Positions 1 through 12,647 of a stretch of 64,000 nt of DNA are shown here, in pieces. Position numbers and translations under genes: made by a program. The notes under the pieces are model-generated. The model made no database searches. It saw nothing but the letters and a program-made list of their open reading frames with translations, and was not told where the DNA came from. Numbering within the stretch: position 1 is the stretch's first letter; each line of letters opens with the position of its first letter. The DNA comes from Pyrus communis. Its lineage: Eukaryota > Streptophyta > Magnoliopsida > Rosales > Rosaceae. Location of the stretch: positions 8,046,001 to 8,110,000 of the forward strand of contig NC_084813.1 of assembly GCF_963583255.1 (NCBI RefSeq), written 5' to 3'.

Positions 1-764
1 GATACTTAAGACTCATCTGAAATTCTGATACATGATTTCCGGCAAGCTGTATTATTTAGCCTCCTATCTTCATTAGAACATTGTTTTGTTGATTGCCTAG
101 TACAGGTTAATAGATAAGCCATAAAGGATATTAAAGATGGTTCCTTTCCATACTGTGCAATGAAAATAACCGGAAATTTTCCTTTGAGATAGAATCTTTT
201 GATAACAAAATGAAAACTATTTATAGATGTTGTTGGAAGAGAACATTCAAGTGGCATAGGTTACAATTTCATCTTTAGTACGAAACATGTAAAACAAACT
301 TTTGTTCCTTATACCAGCTGCCGAATTCTGATATATTACTCAGGTGGACAGCCTTTATTGCATAAAATACATTAACCTGTATCATGAAGTGAAGTTGTAT
401 ATATCACATATTTTTAAAGGAACAAAAGATTCTCTTAAAGGAGGTGGCACTTAAGAAAATAAACCATTTTGAAGCTATTATTTTTTAGATTGTCTAAGCC
501 TTTTGTCATATGACGGTGTGTTCTGGTATATATTAGTTCATAAGCTTTAACAAATTAGAAACATAATTGGTTGATTATAATGCAGTGCTGTGCTAAGCTA
601 CAGTGCTATTTGACTTCGTGCAATTCTTGGCACAAGGAAAGGTCACAAACCTATTAAAATGCATGTGATCTTTTGCTCTCGTTTTGTTTCCAACATAGCA
701 CTCAGTGCTGGTGCCTTTGAGCTTCCATCTTTCTATCTGGAAAACTAAATTTTATTTTTGACAG
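1..764. other. Intronic or upstream sequence of the cyclin gene
   Basis: This stretch lies directly before the first readable cyclin exon, which is preceded by a good acceptor (TTTTTGACAG). No reading frame here resembles the expected upstream part of an A-type cyclin. It is most likely intron, with the N-terminal exons left of the window. Nothing else was recognised. Confidence 0.5.
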
Positions 765-3700
765 CTTGAAAGAAGGCCATATGCTGGTTTTATGGAAACT
801 ATACAGCAAGATATCACCAAAACTATGAGGGGGATTTTAATTGATTGGCTTGTAGAGGTTCGATGGTCCTTTATCTGGTTTTTTTTATTTTTTATTGATA
901 GTCTACATAGCTCATTTATCTGACATGAAAATAGTGGTTGCAGTTTAGGCAGCTAGTTCATGCTACCGTCTACAATTAATTTCGAGTTATATTAGTGAAG
1001 ATATTGCTATCATTTAGTACTATATAGAATTAATTCATAATGGATATTTTCAAATTTATCGTTGATGGACTGAACTTGAATTTTCAATCTTCACGGAACG
1101 CAAGTTATTCTTGGTAAAAGCTTTGTATCTTGCTCTGAAATTTGTCCCACATTGTGCCTTTATCAAATTGGTATGTAAAGAATCGAGTAGTATATCAATG
1201 GCATTTATATAACCCTTACTCCCGATTGATCAACAATAAGCAGTTTCCTGGTCCATACAGTGCAAGTTGTTGACTCAGTAATTGCCTTGTGTATTACTGG
1301 AAGGTAACTGAGGAATTTAAATTAAAAAATCTGTTATCTATTTATTTTACAATATAGCTTTGTCTTATTTTTGTTCTCTAAAGTAAACGCTTCCTTACAA
1401 TGCCCATGATTTCACTTTCATGTTATGAAATGCTCACTATTAGTAAAGGAGATGGCATTGCATTTGCGTTTACCTGATATTGCTATCCTGCTTATAAGAT
1501 TGTTATGTCTTTTGCATTTTGTACTGTAACTTTTGTTCACTCACGACTTGTTTAGCAACATTTGCATACAGCTTGCACAATAAGTCTTATATGAAGCTCC
1601 TATTCCATTACAGAACATAGCCGTGAACATGAATGCATCTTATTTTTTATTCAATGCTATAATGATGTATTATGCTTTATATAAAGCGTGTGAATACTAA
1701 TAGAGTTAATTTGACAAAACGATAATGGTTTCAGGTGTCAGAGGAATATAAGGTGGTGCCAGATACGCTTTACCTCACAGTTTATCTCATCGATTGGTTT
1801 CTCTGTCACAATTATATTGAAAGGAATAGACTTCAATTGCTTGGCATCACTTGCTTGCTGATTGCCTCGTAAGTATTCATGCCTAATTACCTATAGCAGA
1901 GTTAACTGCAATATCTTGTTACAACTTACGATTCTTTATAATTGTGTTTTTATTTTATGCAATCACTGTTATCTGTAAGTCCTAATCTTAGCAGTCAAAA
2001 ATATGGAAACCTAAAATTTTCCAAAATTGTCTCTCAACTGGTTGTATTAAAAAGTGAATGATCAATGTTGTTGGTATTTTTAGATCCTTGGTCACTCAGA
2101 AGTCGGAAGGAGTTTATTTGTCCAACATGTTTGATGTTGTTGGTTTTCTTCAATTTACCTCTTCCATTTCAACCAAGGACCATTAGATGGGAAACAAGAA
2201 ACCTTAACCAAAATACTGCATGATGGTTGTTTAATACGAAGTTTCATAAGGTTCATTCAAATGCCTTGTGCGGCAACGGCAAGGGAAATATATGTTGGAT
2301 GAAATATGCACCGACACAATAAAGATTATTCTATAACTGTAGAAGATTTGTAGACTAATACGATAAATTGATTTAGTTATGAATCTCTTGCAAGTGATTG
2401 TATAATACTGAGTTTCAAAGGGTTCATTCAAATTAATTTCGCAGACATAATATCTATCAAATGTTGTTTATTGAGATAGCAGATGTGGTTCTTCTCATTT
2501 TAATCTTATTCAGGAAATATGAAGAAATTTGTGCACCACGTGTTGAGGAACTTTGTTTCATGACAGACAACACTTACTCGAGAGAGGAGGTATGTCATTG
2601 TCCGTTCTTACTCCAATAGACAGGTTAAATTACAAGAATTTATATACTGATGAGGAAAACCCTCTTCCGAATGAGGAAATGCTTGCTAGGGGATGCTCCT
2701 AAAGTAGTATAATGTCTGCCTCTGCACATAAATAGATGAGATGAAAATGATCTTGTAGGATCGCGCAACTTTACAGCTGGTAATTTCATTTTCTAATATC
2801 CTTTTGTCCCTGCTATACATGGGGAGAAGGCAGGATGCCTTTTATTTCCATGTCAGACGTCTGAAGTTTATGAGAAAAATCTTTAACCCTGACCCTCCCT
2901 CTCTTTTTATACTGAAAACCGAAAACCTGTGGCAGGACTTGCATGTGTTTATTTTGTAGTTAAATCCTTAAGGGTTTTTAGGCTTCAGGTTTATTCTACC
3001 CTATTAAAATTCTTTCATTGCATTCCTAAAAAAAAAAAGAAACATTGCAGGTACTGAAAATGGAGAGTCAAGTACTGAAGTATTTTGGTTTTCAACTTTT
3101 TGCACCAACTACAAAAACGTTCCTCAGGAGATTTCTTCGAGCAGCACAAGCTTCTTATAAGGTACCGTGATTAGTTAAAGTTGCTTTTGGCCTTGGGTTA
3201 CAGATGCCATGCTTTTTATTTATTGACCTTTGATTTGTAGAAAGACGTACGTATTGAATCATAAATTTTTTGCAGAGTCCTAGCCTTGAACTGGAGTACT
3301 TGGCCAATTATCTTGCTGAACTAACTTTGGTCGACTATAGCTTCTTGAATTTCCTTCCATCTGTCATTGCTGCATCAGCTGTTTTTCTTTCCAAATGGAC
3401 CTTAGATCAGTCCAGCCACCCATGGGTTTGTCTTTCTCCCTTCCAGTATCATTATTTCCTCCAGCATGTTGAATATATACCGGAAATGTGACTTCTGTTG
3501 TGTAACTCCAACAGAATCCAATACTCGAATACTATACCCGTTACAAGCCATTGGATTTGAAGATCACAGTTCTTGCTTTGCAAGAATTACAGTTGAACAC
3601 TAGTGGTTGTCCTCTGAGTGCCGTGCGCATGAAGTATAGACACCAAAAGGTATCAAATAGCACAAATTTGAAACAACTGCTAACGCTTCTAAACTCCTTA

Positions 3701-3825
3701 TGAATTTTCGTTACACCAGACTTGGAACGTTATGTGAGTTTTGACTAATGATGTGGTTTTTGTTACGGCAGTACAAATCTGTGGCGGGTTTGTCATCCCC
3801 GAAACTCCTTGAAACGCTATTTTGA
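765..3825 (+). CDS. CYCA2: Cyclin-A2-type mitotic cyclin, C-terminal part (5' exons outside window)
   Basis: A-type cyclins bind and activate CDKA/CDKB kinases in S to M phase. Seven exons with GT-AG borders and consistent phase read 765-857, 1735-1868, 2514-2589, 3051-3161, 3276-3425, 3515-3649 and 3772-3825, giving 250 residues and a TGA stop. The first exon carries the cyclin-box signature [11 protein letters not shown] (plant A-cyclin MRAILVDWLVEV). The next has [11 protein letters not shown] and the third [12 protein letters not shown], followed by the C-terminal cyclin fold ([43 protein letters not shown]). Order and exon layout fit the CYCA2 group. The usual LIDRFL reads LIDWFL, an Arg-to-Trp change. 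The destruction box and N-terminus are not visible, so start and full length cannot be stated. Family call is strong; assignment to A2 rather than another A subclass is from remembered similarity. Confidence 0.9.
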
Positions 3826-4200
3826 AGATGATTTTAAGGGAGAGCTAACAGAGACTGTGACATGTACACTTTCCGGACAGAAGTTTCCTGGGGTTTTTTT
3901 TCAATCACACTCCAAGAGGTTGTGCTAGACCTAGACGTGCCATCTTATCCCCTCTTCGTGCTGTTTACGTTCTTTTATCCAATTTCTTACTTCTTGTTCA
4001 TAGATTTTCCGACCTGGGTCTGTGCTACAAGTGAACTAGGGTTGTCTGGCCACTTAAGTATGAAACTTGGTTACATGAATTGTTAATAGTCGTCGTCGTT
4101 ATGTTGAGTTCAGTTTAATCCAGCGCGTAATCAGGTTGTCCTCGGTTTAATTAAGTTGTAAAGTTTTTCAGGACCCTAATTAATTAATGAGATGTAACTT
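3826..4200 (+). other. Probable 3' UTR of the cyclin gene
   Basis: Sequence after the cyclin TGA. A 74-codon open frame (3862-4086) has no recognisable family and is taken as chance. The exact polyadenylation site cannot be fixed by eye. Confidence 0.4.
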
Positions 4201-5915
4201 ATGCAGCCAAAGCTGTTAATCTAATGAACCATATTTTTGTTTGAATGCAAGTTTCCTTGTTGCATGATCAGAACTAATAGTCTTACATAAGCCTAATGAG
4301 ATTGACTTGGATTTGTGGTCAGCTACCACTCTCCAATACTCGCATTAAAAAGGATATAAATCAAATTAAACCTTTATGTTTGATTCAAAGTGCATTGGTC
4401 GTCGGACTTTGCTCACTTAGAGTATTGATTTCTAGTTGAAAGTTTGTGAGTATTAATTCTTGAATTTATCACAATATGAAATAATGGTCACTTTGGATAA
4501 TATTGTTTGAACTTCCATCCAAAATATAGGGCTTAAATGGGTAAATAAAGAATGGAAGTTTTGTTTAAGAGGGATTAGAATAGCTATTTCTCTAACCTAA
4601 TTCACATCTATAATATTGGTATATACCCTTGGAGGTGTAAGTAAAATAAGATGACAGTTGAGCTTTGTATCTCCAAGGGAGGTAACTATTAGATAGCAAA
4701 GTTACATTGCTATGCCATGCAAGAAACACACGTCTCCAACGGTGTTAGTAAGTTGGGTTCCACAATATATTTTATTTAAAAGCACTCTTTTTGTAGATTT
4801 TTATTTTTAATTTTTTTTAATTTTATAAACGATAGTGTTAGGAAGTTCAATTTTTCATTGTAAAGGGAGGAGGGAGATTGGTGGAGTCGAACCACGCCCC
4901 AAGGAGAATAGGAATGATTGCTTTTCGACGTTGCGATAAAATGTCATCTACTTTGTTGAATGATTCAGAAGTATAGTTTAATAAAGAATTTAAAATAATA
5001 ATAATTTATAGAGAGAGAAAATTTGAATAATTGGTTGAAGAATGAGTTGAAGTGACAAATTTTTTAAGTAGCATAAAAGTGTCAAATAGGTAGTAAAGTA
5101 CACTTCTTAAAAAAAAATTGTTGGGGAAGTATAAAAAAAAAAGATGGGATTTTCCTTTTTTTCTCTCTACCTTCAACTCAAACAACAAAAACCACAAACG
5201 CCAGCCCTAGCCTTTGGTTGGGTGCCAATGGCAACGCCATTTCCTCCCTACTTCATTTTTTTTTCTGCTTCAGTTCCTAATTGAATCATTTTCTCCTACT
5301 TCCTTCCTTCTCTTCTTCCTTTTCTCTCTTCTCAATTTTCCATTGAGTTTTCTCTCAATTTTCCCTCAGCTTGTCTCAGATTTGGCTTCATGCCCCTTCC
5401 TCGGCTTCCCCGATGTTTTCCATTAGTTTTCACTGCCTTTTGTATTTTAGTTTTCCTCCCTTCCTCTTCTTTGGCCGTGCTTTTCCTTCCTCTCCTTTGC
5501 TTCCCCTCCTCTTTTCCAACCCATAATCATGAATTAGATTTCATAGTGTTGCACTCGATCTTGACATAAGCCTATACACCCACAGTCTACTGCTGAACTG
5601 GCATGTCGGAATTTTGGGTGAAGGGTGGAACAATTCACGTTGGAACAAGGGTGTTTTACACACCCCTTGCCCTCCCCTCCTTTTGTTACTTGTGGTGACT
5701 TTCTTTGCAAGTGTGGTTATGGAAGTGGTTCTTAATGGATTGATCTTGCGGAACACTCTCAGATCTAGATTTTAGTTTGGGGTTAGGGATGAGGCAGTAG
5801 CGGCTACGGATCCGTGGCTTCAGTTTAGGGTTTTTCTGTTGTTGCTTGCCCTTGGTAGGCTTAAGTTTGTGTGGACCTCTCATTGTATATTGGTTGTAAC
5901 TCTTCTTTTACTTGG
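4200..5915. other. Intergenic, no gene recognised
   Basis: AT-rich sequence up to about 5150. Positions 4826-4940 hold a weak, diverged piece resembling the minus-strand SINE family seen at 12648 and 24551 (AAACGATA, then a TCGAACC-like box), too degraded to call firmly. From 5150 to 5915 the strand becomes pyrimidine-rich and looks like an untranslated leader or non-LTR element sequence that was split by the Copia element starting at 5916. Confidence 0.4.
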
Positions 5916-6323
5916 TGTTGAAAATGCTGATGGGTAGTGAATGCCCACAGTGTCTTGGTGGAGTTTTTCAATGCCCTCACAGATTGATTTTTAACATTGG
6001 CATTGTTTATGACTACACACACACCTAGTCCATTCCCATAACAAATTGAAAACTGACTTTGGGAATGCAGGATATCATATTGTCAAAAGTGTGTTGTAAA
6101 TTTCAAATGTAGTAATACAAGTTGCTCTATAAATAGAGCACTCGACTGCAATCAAAAGATACAGAGAAATATACAGACAGAACGAAAGAAAGATCAATAA
6201 CATCATCTATTCCTCCGTATTTATTTGTTATCCTCTTGTACTATAGTTTTAGTGTGACATTTTACATCTACCTCGTACCTACCATTAAAATATTATCTCT
6301 CTAACTTTGACATATTTATAACA
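5916..6323 (+). repeat. 5' LTR of the first Copia element
   Basis: 408 bp, TG...CA ends. A clear TATA box (TATAAATA, 6128-6135) marks the likely U3/R promoter. Confidence 0.95.
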
Positions 6324-6342
6324 CGTTATCAGCATGAGTCTC
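6324..6342 (+). promoter_or_regulatory. Primer-binding-site-like sequence of the first Copia element
   Basis: Sequence right after the 5' LTR reads CGTTATCAGCATGAG. It shares only the core TATCAG with the common plant initiator-Met site TGGTATCAGAGC. The second Copia element has a related CTTTATCAGCAC at the same place. The priming tRNA cannot be named from this. Confidence 0.5.
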
Positions 6343-6588
6343 TAAATATAATTATTCTTTCATCTCTTTTCGCCGAACGAAAGAAAGAAAAAAAAATGTT
6401 TTCTTTAAGGTTTTTACTGTTCAACTTCTTCCTTTGCCTCAACTGCGCGGTATACCCTCGCGACGAACTGTTTGCTCCATGCCTGCTTTTAGTTCTCAAC
6501 CTAATAGTTACATACATCTTTGATTTCTTGTTTGGTTTGGATATTGATTACTAACCCAGTGTTTATTTATGTTAATTTTACTGCAATC

Positions 6589-6910
6589 CAAGATGGTGCG
6601 GTACAATCGCCCATCTTGAACTGCAAATTTATTCTTATTGTGATCCAAGACGGTGCAGTATCATCGCCTATCTTGGACTGCATATTTAATTTTACTGCAA
6701 ATTTTAGGTGGAGCGGTATAATCGCCCACCCTACCCTACATATTTAAATTTGTCTGCTGTTTAATTTTATTGCAATTTTAGGTGGTGCGGTATAATCGCC
6801 CACCCTGCTCTGCGTATTTAAAATTTTCTGCTACTTGAGTTGTGCGGAATAATCGCCCATTCTATGTTGCATTATTTCAATGAGAATGGTGTAGTACAAT
6901 CGCCCTCCTC
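6589..6910 (+). repeat. Degenerate tandem repeats in the retroelement leader
   Basis: Six imperfect copies of a unit built around GGTGCGGTATAATCGCCCAC recur every 50-80 bp between the 5' LTR and gag. Typical spacers are TTTTACTGCAAATTTTAGG and CTGCATATTTAA. The array does not continue the gag frame and is a non-coding leader feature. Confidence 0.85.
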
Positions 6911-7074
6911 ATTCACCCTGAAAATCTCAAGCCAGAAGTTTCAAGTGCTTATTATTTTGGCCTGAAGATCAAAATGAAAAATTTGTAAGAACCAGAAGTT
7001 CTAACATTATATTCCTTTAGGAATACATATTATTGCAAATTCTTACACATCTCATTTTTTTTTCAGAAAAGAAA

Positions 7075-10000
7075 ATGACGAACTTGGCGAAACTTGAATT
7101 TACTGCCATGGATATTATCGGGAAGAATTACCTGACCTGGGTATTGGATACCAAGATCCATCTGGAAGCAGGGAATCTTGGAGATACCATCAGGGAAGAG
7201 AGCAGCTCATATTCTCAAGATCGGGCAAAGACCATGATTTTCACTCGTCGCCATCTTGATAAGGCGCTAAATAGCGAGTACTTAACAGTTGAAGATCTGT
7301 TAGCTCTCTGGAATGCCTTGAGAAACAGATACAATCACCAGACAACGGTGATTCTTCCAAGAGCTCGCTATAAGTGGACTCATCTGAGGATCCAGGACTT
7401 CAAGTCAGTGGCAGAGTACAATTTTGCGTTGTTCAGAATTACCTTTTAGATGAAGCTCTGTGGGAATACTATTACTGCGGAAAATATGCTGGAAAAGACT
7501 CTTAACACATTTCATGCCTCTCACGTGCTCCTGCAGCAGCAGTATAGAGCGCGAGGCTACACTGAGTACAACCAGCTGATATTTGTGCTCTTAGTAGTTG
7601 AACAGAACAATGAGCTCCTGATGAAAAATCATCATTCCCGACCTACTGGATCTGCACCATTCCCAGAAGTGAATGCTGATTCCCTCGAAGTGAATGCCAC
7701 ATCCTCTGGTGGTGATAATCATAAATGAGGACGTGGCCACAAGCGAGGTCGGTGGAACAGAAAAGGCAAGAATCATGGAGTTCAGTTTCACAACCAGGTT
7801 CCGAAGCATAATTCAGGCCCGAGCTTCAAAAATATGAATCGCCACAAAGGCAAAACTCATATGAACAATGCTCACAGGAACTCTGAAGGAGCTTGCCATA
7901 GGTGTGGTGGTAATGGGCATTGGGCGCGTACTTGTCGTACCCTAAAACATCTGGTGGATCTGTATTAAGCCTCATTCAAGGAGAAAGGTGTTGAGACCAA
8001 TTTTCTCGACCAGGCTAGACCAATGGATATACCTGATCCAATGTTTGACTTATCAGGGTAGTTGAGCACAACCCACCTAGATGTTCCAGACTTTATTGTG
8101 AAAAGGGGAAATGAAGTATACCGGTCCGATTGAATCATTGATGTACTTTTATTATGCTGAACTTATAGTATTTCAGATTCAATAAAAATGGCATGTAAAT
8201 TTATTGTTATAACTTGCTTTTAACTCTGATTCTCTTACTCAGAGAGCATGAATAAAAACTGTGGTTATTCTCAGAATATGAGAAATGGCGAAGATATTTG
8301 TCTTGCAGACAGCGCAACCACACACACAATACTTCGTGATCGAAAGTATTTCTCAAGCTTAATACTTACAAGAGTAGGGGTAACAACAATATCAGGACAT
8401 TCAGATGTAATTGAAGGCTCAGGGAAAGCCCATATTATGTTACCAAATGGAACAATATTTTCCATACAGAATGCATTGTATGCTACTCGATCTACTCGAA
8501 ATTTGTTGAGTTTCAAAGATATACGTTTAAATGGATACCACATTGAAACGGAAAGTGCAGAAAATGTTGAGTATCTATGCATTACCTCTAATGATACCCA
8601 GAAGCGTACATTGGAGAAGTTGCGTGGTTTGTCGAGTGGATTGTATTATACATACATAAGGACAATTGAATCACATACTATCATGAACCAGAAGTTCATT
8701 GATTCAAAGGTTTACATGCTTTGGCATGACCGTCTGGGTCATCCAGAATCCACCATGATGTGTAAGATCATTACCAACTTTAATGGACATCCATTAGTGA
8801 GCAGACACATTACTATCTCAAATGATAACCCTTGCAAAGCTTGTTCTTAAGGGAAGTTGGTAATTAGACTATCACAACTAAAGGTTGATGCTGAATTCCC
8901 ATCATTTCTGCAAAGAATTCAAGGGGATATTTGTGGGCATATTCAACCATCATGTGGATCATTTCGATATTTTATGGTTTTGGTTGATGCATCTACTTGA
9001 TGGTCACATGTTTGTCTCTTGTCTACTCGGAATGTAGCCTTTGTGAGACTTCTTGCTTAAATAATTAAGTTACGAGCATAGTTCCCAGATTATCCCATTA
9101 AGTCAATCCGACTTGATAACGCTGGTCAATTTACGTCTCAAACCTTTGATGATTATTGCATGACATTAGACATTGATGTTGAACACCCTGTTCCTCATGT
9201 CCATATTCAAAATGATTTAGCAGAAGTATTGATCAAACGGCTTCAGTTAATAGCTCGCACTCTGCTTATGAAAACCAAATTGCCAGTCTCTGCATGGAGA
9301 CATGCCATCTTACATACTGCATCATTGGTTCGATTGAAACCTATAGCCAACCATCAATACTCCTCAGTACAACTCGTGTTTGGACATCAGCCAAACATTT
9401 CACATTTATGAGTTTTCTGTTGTGCTGTTTATGTGCCTATTGCACCGCCACAACGTAATAAAATGGTACCTCAGCGTAAACTGGGAATTTACGTGGGTTT
9501 TGATTCACCATCCATCATTAGATATTTGGAACCCTTGACAGGTGATATGTTTACAGGTCGTTTTGCTGATTGTCACTTTAATGAGACAGTCTTCCCGTCG
9601 TTAGAGGGAGAAAAGATCGTTCCAGAAGAACGGAAAGAGCTGACATGGGTTGTTCCCACCTTGTCTCATTTTGATCCTCGCAACATTCAATGTGAAAATG
9701 AAGTAAGAAGGATCGTTCATCTTTAAAGCATTGCCAATCAAATGCCAGATGTATTTAATGATGTTATGAGAGTGACAAAATCACATATACCAGCTGCAAA
9801 TGCACCTGCAAGAATTGATGTTCCTGTTGGACAAAATAAAGTGGCAACGAATGATTCATTTGATGCACGCCTGAAGCGTGGTAGACCCCTAGGTTCTAAA
9901 GATTCAGCCCCTCGAAAGAGAAAGTCGAGGGCACAACTGAATCCAAATAAAATCATTTAGGAAGAGAAAATGAACGATAAATCCATAATTCATGATTCTG

Positions 10001-10250
10001 GACTTCCAGAAAAAGAAAATATCCTTGATGAGACACATGTCCCTCAAGAGACAGAAATACATGAAAGTAAAGAAATCTCTATAAATTATGCATGTACAAA
10101 TGAATTGTGGGATCATTATGAAATAATCATCGATGATATGTTTGCATTCGCAGTAGCCACTGAAATCATCTTAAGTGATGATATTGAGCCCCACTCTGTT
10201 CATGAATGCAAACAGAGACAGGATTGGCCTAAGTGGAAAGATGTTATCTA
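7075..10250 (+). pseudogene. Broken gag-protease-integrase of the first Copia element
   Basis: One reading frame (starting at ATG 7075) can be followed for over 3 kb, interrupted by in-frame stops rather than frameshifts. Visible parts are a gag domain with UBN2-like capsid motifs (7075-7720), a CCHC zinc knuckle (CX2CX4HX4C, 7894-7941), a protease-type LADSATTHTIL motif near 8300, an integrase HHCC zinc finger (HDRLGHP ... CKACS, about 8725-8848), and the catalytic core with DICG, DNAG and LAE near 8930-9225. Stops occur at 7447, 7726, 7966, 8059, 8848, 8998, 9058, 9079, 9409 and 9724, with a further stop at 10249. Most are explicable as C-to-T changes of CAG, CAA or CGA. Confidence 0.9.
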
Positions 10251-11789
10251 GGCAGAATTAAATTCCTTGGAAAGGTGGAATGTTTTTGGACCAGTAGTCC
10301 AAACCCTGCCTGGTGTAAACACCGTGAGTTACAAATGGGTATTAACAAGGAAACGCAATGAGAAAAACGAGATTGCAAGATATAAAGCACGACTCGTTGC
10401 ACAAGGCTTTTCTCAAAGACCTGGAATTGATTATGAGGAGACATACTCTCCTGTAATGGACGCAATTATGTTCCGTTAATAAGTTTAGTGGTTTCAGAAA
10501 GACTCGACATGCGACTTATGAATGTCATCACCGCGTATCTATATGGAGAATCAGATACTGACATCTATATGAAAGTCCCAGAAGGACTTAAGTTGCCTGA
10601 AACAAGTAACAAAGCACAAGGTATACTCGATCAAATTAAGGCGATCATTGTATGGGCTAAAACAATTTGGACGAATGTGGTATAATCGTCTTAGTGAGTA
10701 TTTGATAAAAGAAGGGTATATCAACAATGTCATTTGCCCTTGTGTGTTCATTAAGAAATCCAATTCTGGATTCGCTATAGTGACAGTATATGTTGATGAT
10801 ATGAATCTAGTTGGAACTCTTGAAGAGCTCAATAAAATTGCTGAATATCTGAAAAGCGAATTTAAAATGAAAGACCTTGGAAAAACAAAATTTTGTCTCG
10901 GCCTACAGATTGAGCATTGTGCTAGTGGAATTTTGGTCCACCAATCAGCTTACTTTGAAAAAATTCTAAAGCGATTTGGTATGAACAAGGCTTATCCACT
11001 TAGCACGCCAATGGTCGTTCATTCTTTGGACATTAAGAAAGATCCATTTCGTCCACAAGAAGATGATGAACTGGTCCTTGGTCCAGAAGTACCATATCTG
11101 AGTGCAGTAGGTGCTTTGTTGTATTTAGCACAATGTACTAGACCAGATATAGTTTTTCAGTTAACTTGTTAGCAAGGTATAACTCTGTTCCAACAATTCG
11201 CCATTGGAAGGGTATCAAAGATGTATTGCGATACCTTCGTGGGACAATAGACATGGGTCTCTTCTACTCAAAGAACTCCACAAATAACCAGGTCCTTGTT
11301 AGATATGCAGATGCTGGTTTTCTCTATGATCCGCATAAAGCCCGCTCACAAACTGGATATGTGTTTAAGAATGGAGATACATTAATCTCATGGCGCTCAA
11401 TCAAGCAAACATTAGTTGCTACATCTTCAAATCATTCAGAAATACTTGCTTTACATGAAGCAAGTCGTGAATGTTCTTGGTTAAGATCACTGATCCATCA
11501 TATCCGGAATTCATGTGGTCTAACTTCGAAGATAGACAATCCAACTGTCATCCATGAAGATAATGCAGCCTGTGTTGCCCAAATGAAGGAATGATTCATC
11601 AAGGACGATAAAACTAAACACATATCTCCAAAGTTTTTCAGTGCACATGAGCTTTAGAATGCTAAAGTTATTGAAGTCAGACAAATCCGTTCAAATGAAA
11701 ATCTGGCAGACTTGTTCACCAAATCTCTACCAAAGTGCACGTTTCAGAAGTTAGTGCAAAGTATCGGATTACGTCAACTTGCCAAATAG
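10251..11789 (+). pseudogene. Broken reverse transcriptase-RNase H of the first Copia element
   Basis: RT begins with the typical KWVLTRKRNE, YKARLVAQGFSQ and DYEETYSPV motifs (10330-10455). The catalytic YVDD lies at 10789-10800. RNase H shows YLRGTIDMGLFY, ARSQTGYVF, SWRSIKQ and ATSSNHSE, ending with the Copia C-terminal ADLFTKSLP motif. Frameshifts lie near 10478, near 10640 and near 11155, with stops at 11592 and about 11655. A single-base loss in a T run probably causes the 11155 shift. Confidence 0.9.
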
Positions 11790-12054
11790 CTAAATTCGGA
11801 GAATGCGAAATCAGGGGGAGATACATATCAGGGGGAGCATCCATGATACATGCTTGTTGTACTATTTTTCCTTCGACTAGGATTTTTCCCGTTGGGTTTT
11901 TCCTATCAAGGTTTTAACGAGACAACATAAGCATACTTAACACTATATCAACAATCCAGGAAAAGTTGTACTCTTTTTCCTTCGCTATGGTTTTTTCCCA
12001 CTGGGTTTTTCCAAGCAAGGTTTTAACGAGGTAATTGATGTTGATATGTGGGCA

Positions 12055-12066
12055 TCCAAGGGGGAG
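12055..12066 (+). promoter_or_regulatory. Polypurine tract of the first Copia element
   Basis: CCAAGGGGGAG abuts the TG start of the 3' LTR, the usual site of plus-strand priming. A similar AGGGGGAG occurs twice more at about 11813 and 11831. Confidence 0.75.
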
Positions 12067-12474
12067 TGTTGAAAATGCTGATGGGTAGTGAATGCCCACA
12101 GTGTCTTGGTGGAGTTTTTCAATGCCCTCATAGATTGGTTTTTAACATTGGCATTGTTTATTACTACACACACACCTAGTCAATTCCTATAACAAATTGA
12201 AAACTGACTTTGGGAATGCAGGATATCATATTGTCAAAAGTGTGTTGTAAATTTGAAATGTAGTAATACGAGTTACTTTATAAATAGAGCACTCAACTGC
12301 AATCAAAAGATACAGAGAAATATACAGACAGAACGAAAGAAATATCAATAACATCATCTATTCCTCCGTATTTATTTGTTATCCTCTTGTGCTATAGTTT
12401 TAGTGTGAGATTTTACATCTGCCTCGCACCTACCATTAAAAGGTTATCTCTCTAACTTTGACATATTTATAACA
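12067..12474 (+). repeat. 3' LTR of the first Copia element
   Basis: 408 bp, same ends and length as the 5' LTR with about 17 substitutions and no length change. Confidence 0.95.
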
Positions 12475-12610
12475 CATGGGTCTTTTTACTCTTTTATCTG
12501 TTTTTGTTTTTTAAGGGTATTGTGTTTTGTTTGGACTTGGTCCATCTATAACATTTGTAATTCTCCCTTTATCTTAATGAAGTTTGTTTTTTGTCCAAAA
12601 AAAGAAATTT
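12475..12610 (+). other. Possible 3' tail of a non-LTR element split by the Copia insertion
   Basis: The sequence ends in TTAATGAAGTTTG...TCCAAAAAAAG, reminiscent of plant LINE or transcript 3' ends. Paired with the pyrimidine-rich flank left of 5916, it may be the far half of one older insertion. No coding domain is visible. Confidence 0.25.
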
Positions 12611-12647
12611 GCTAATTGCCCTTTTTTTAATTTTTAAAATTTTTTAA

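Larger units (their letters stand above)
5916..12474 (+). mobile_element. Copia (Ty1-type) LTR retrotransposon, complete but inactivated
   Basis: Two 408-bp direct LTRs (5916-6323 and 12067-12474) begin TGTTG and end ATAACA. By my alignment they differ at about 17 positions (about 96 % identity). Flanking 5-mers are CTTGG and CATGG, an imperfect target duplication. Inside, in order: primer-site-like sequence, a repeat-bearing leader, gag with zinc knuckle, protease, integrase, reverse transcriptase, RNase H and a purine tract (CCAAGGGGGAG) directly before the 3' LTR. Integrase before RT defines Copia order. It cannot encode an intact polyprotein. Confidence 0.95.

Noticed and set aside
4826..4960. 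Additional SINE copy
   Set aside because: Only short words match the minus-strand SINE family; the body between them differs, so it is mentioned only as possible.
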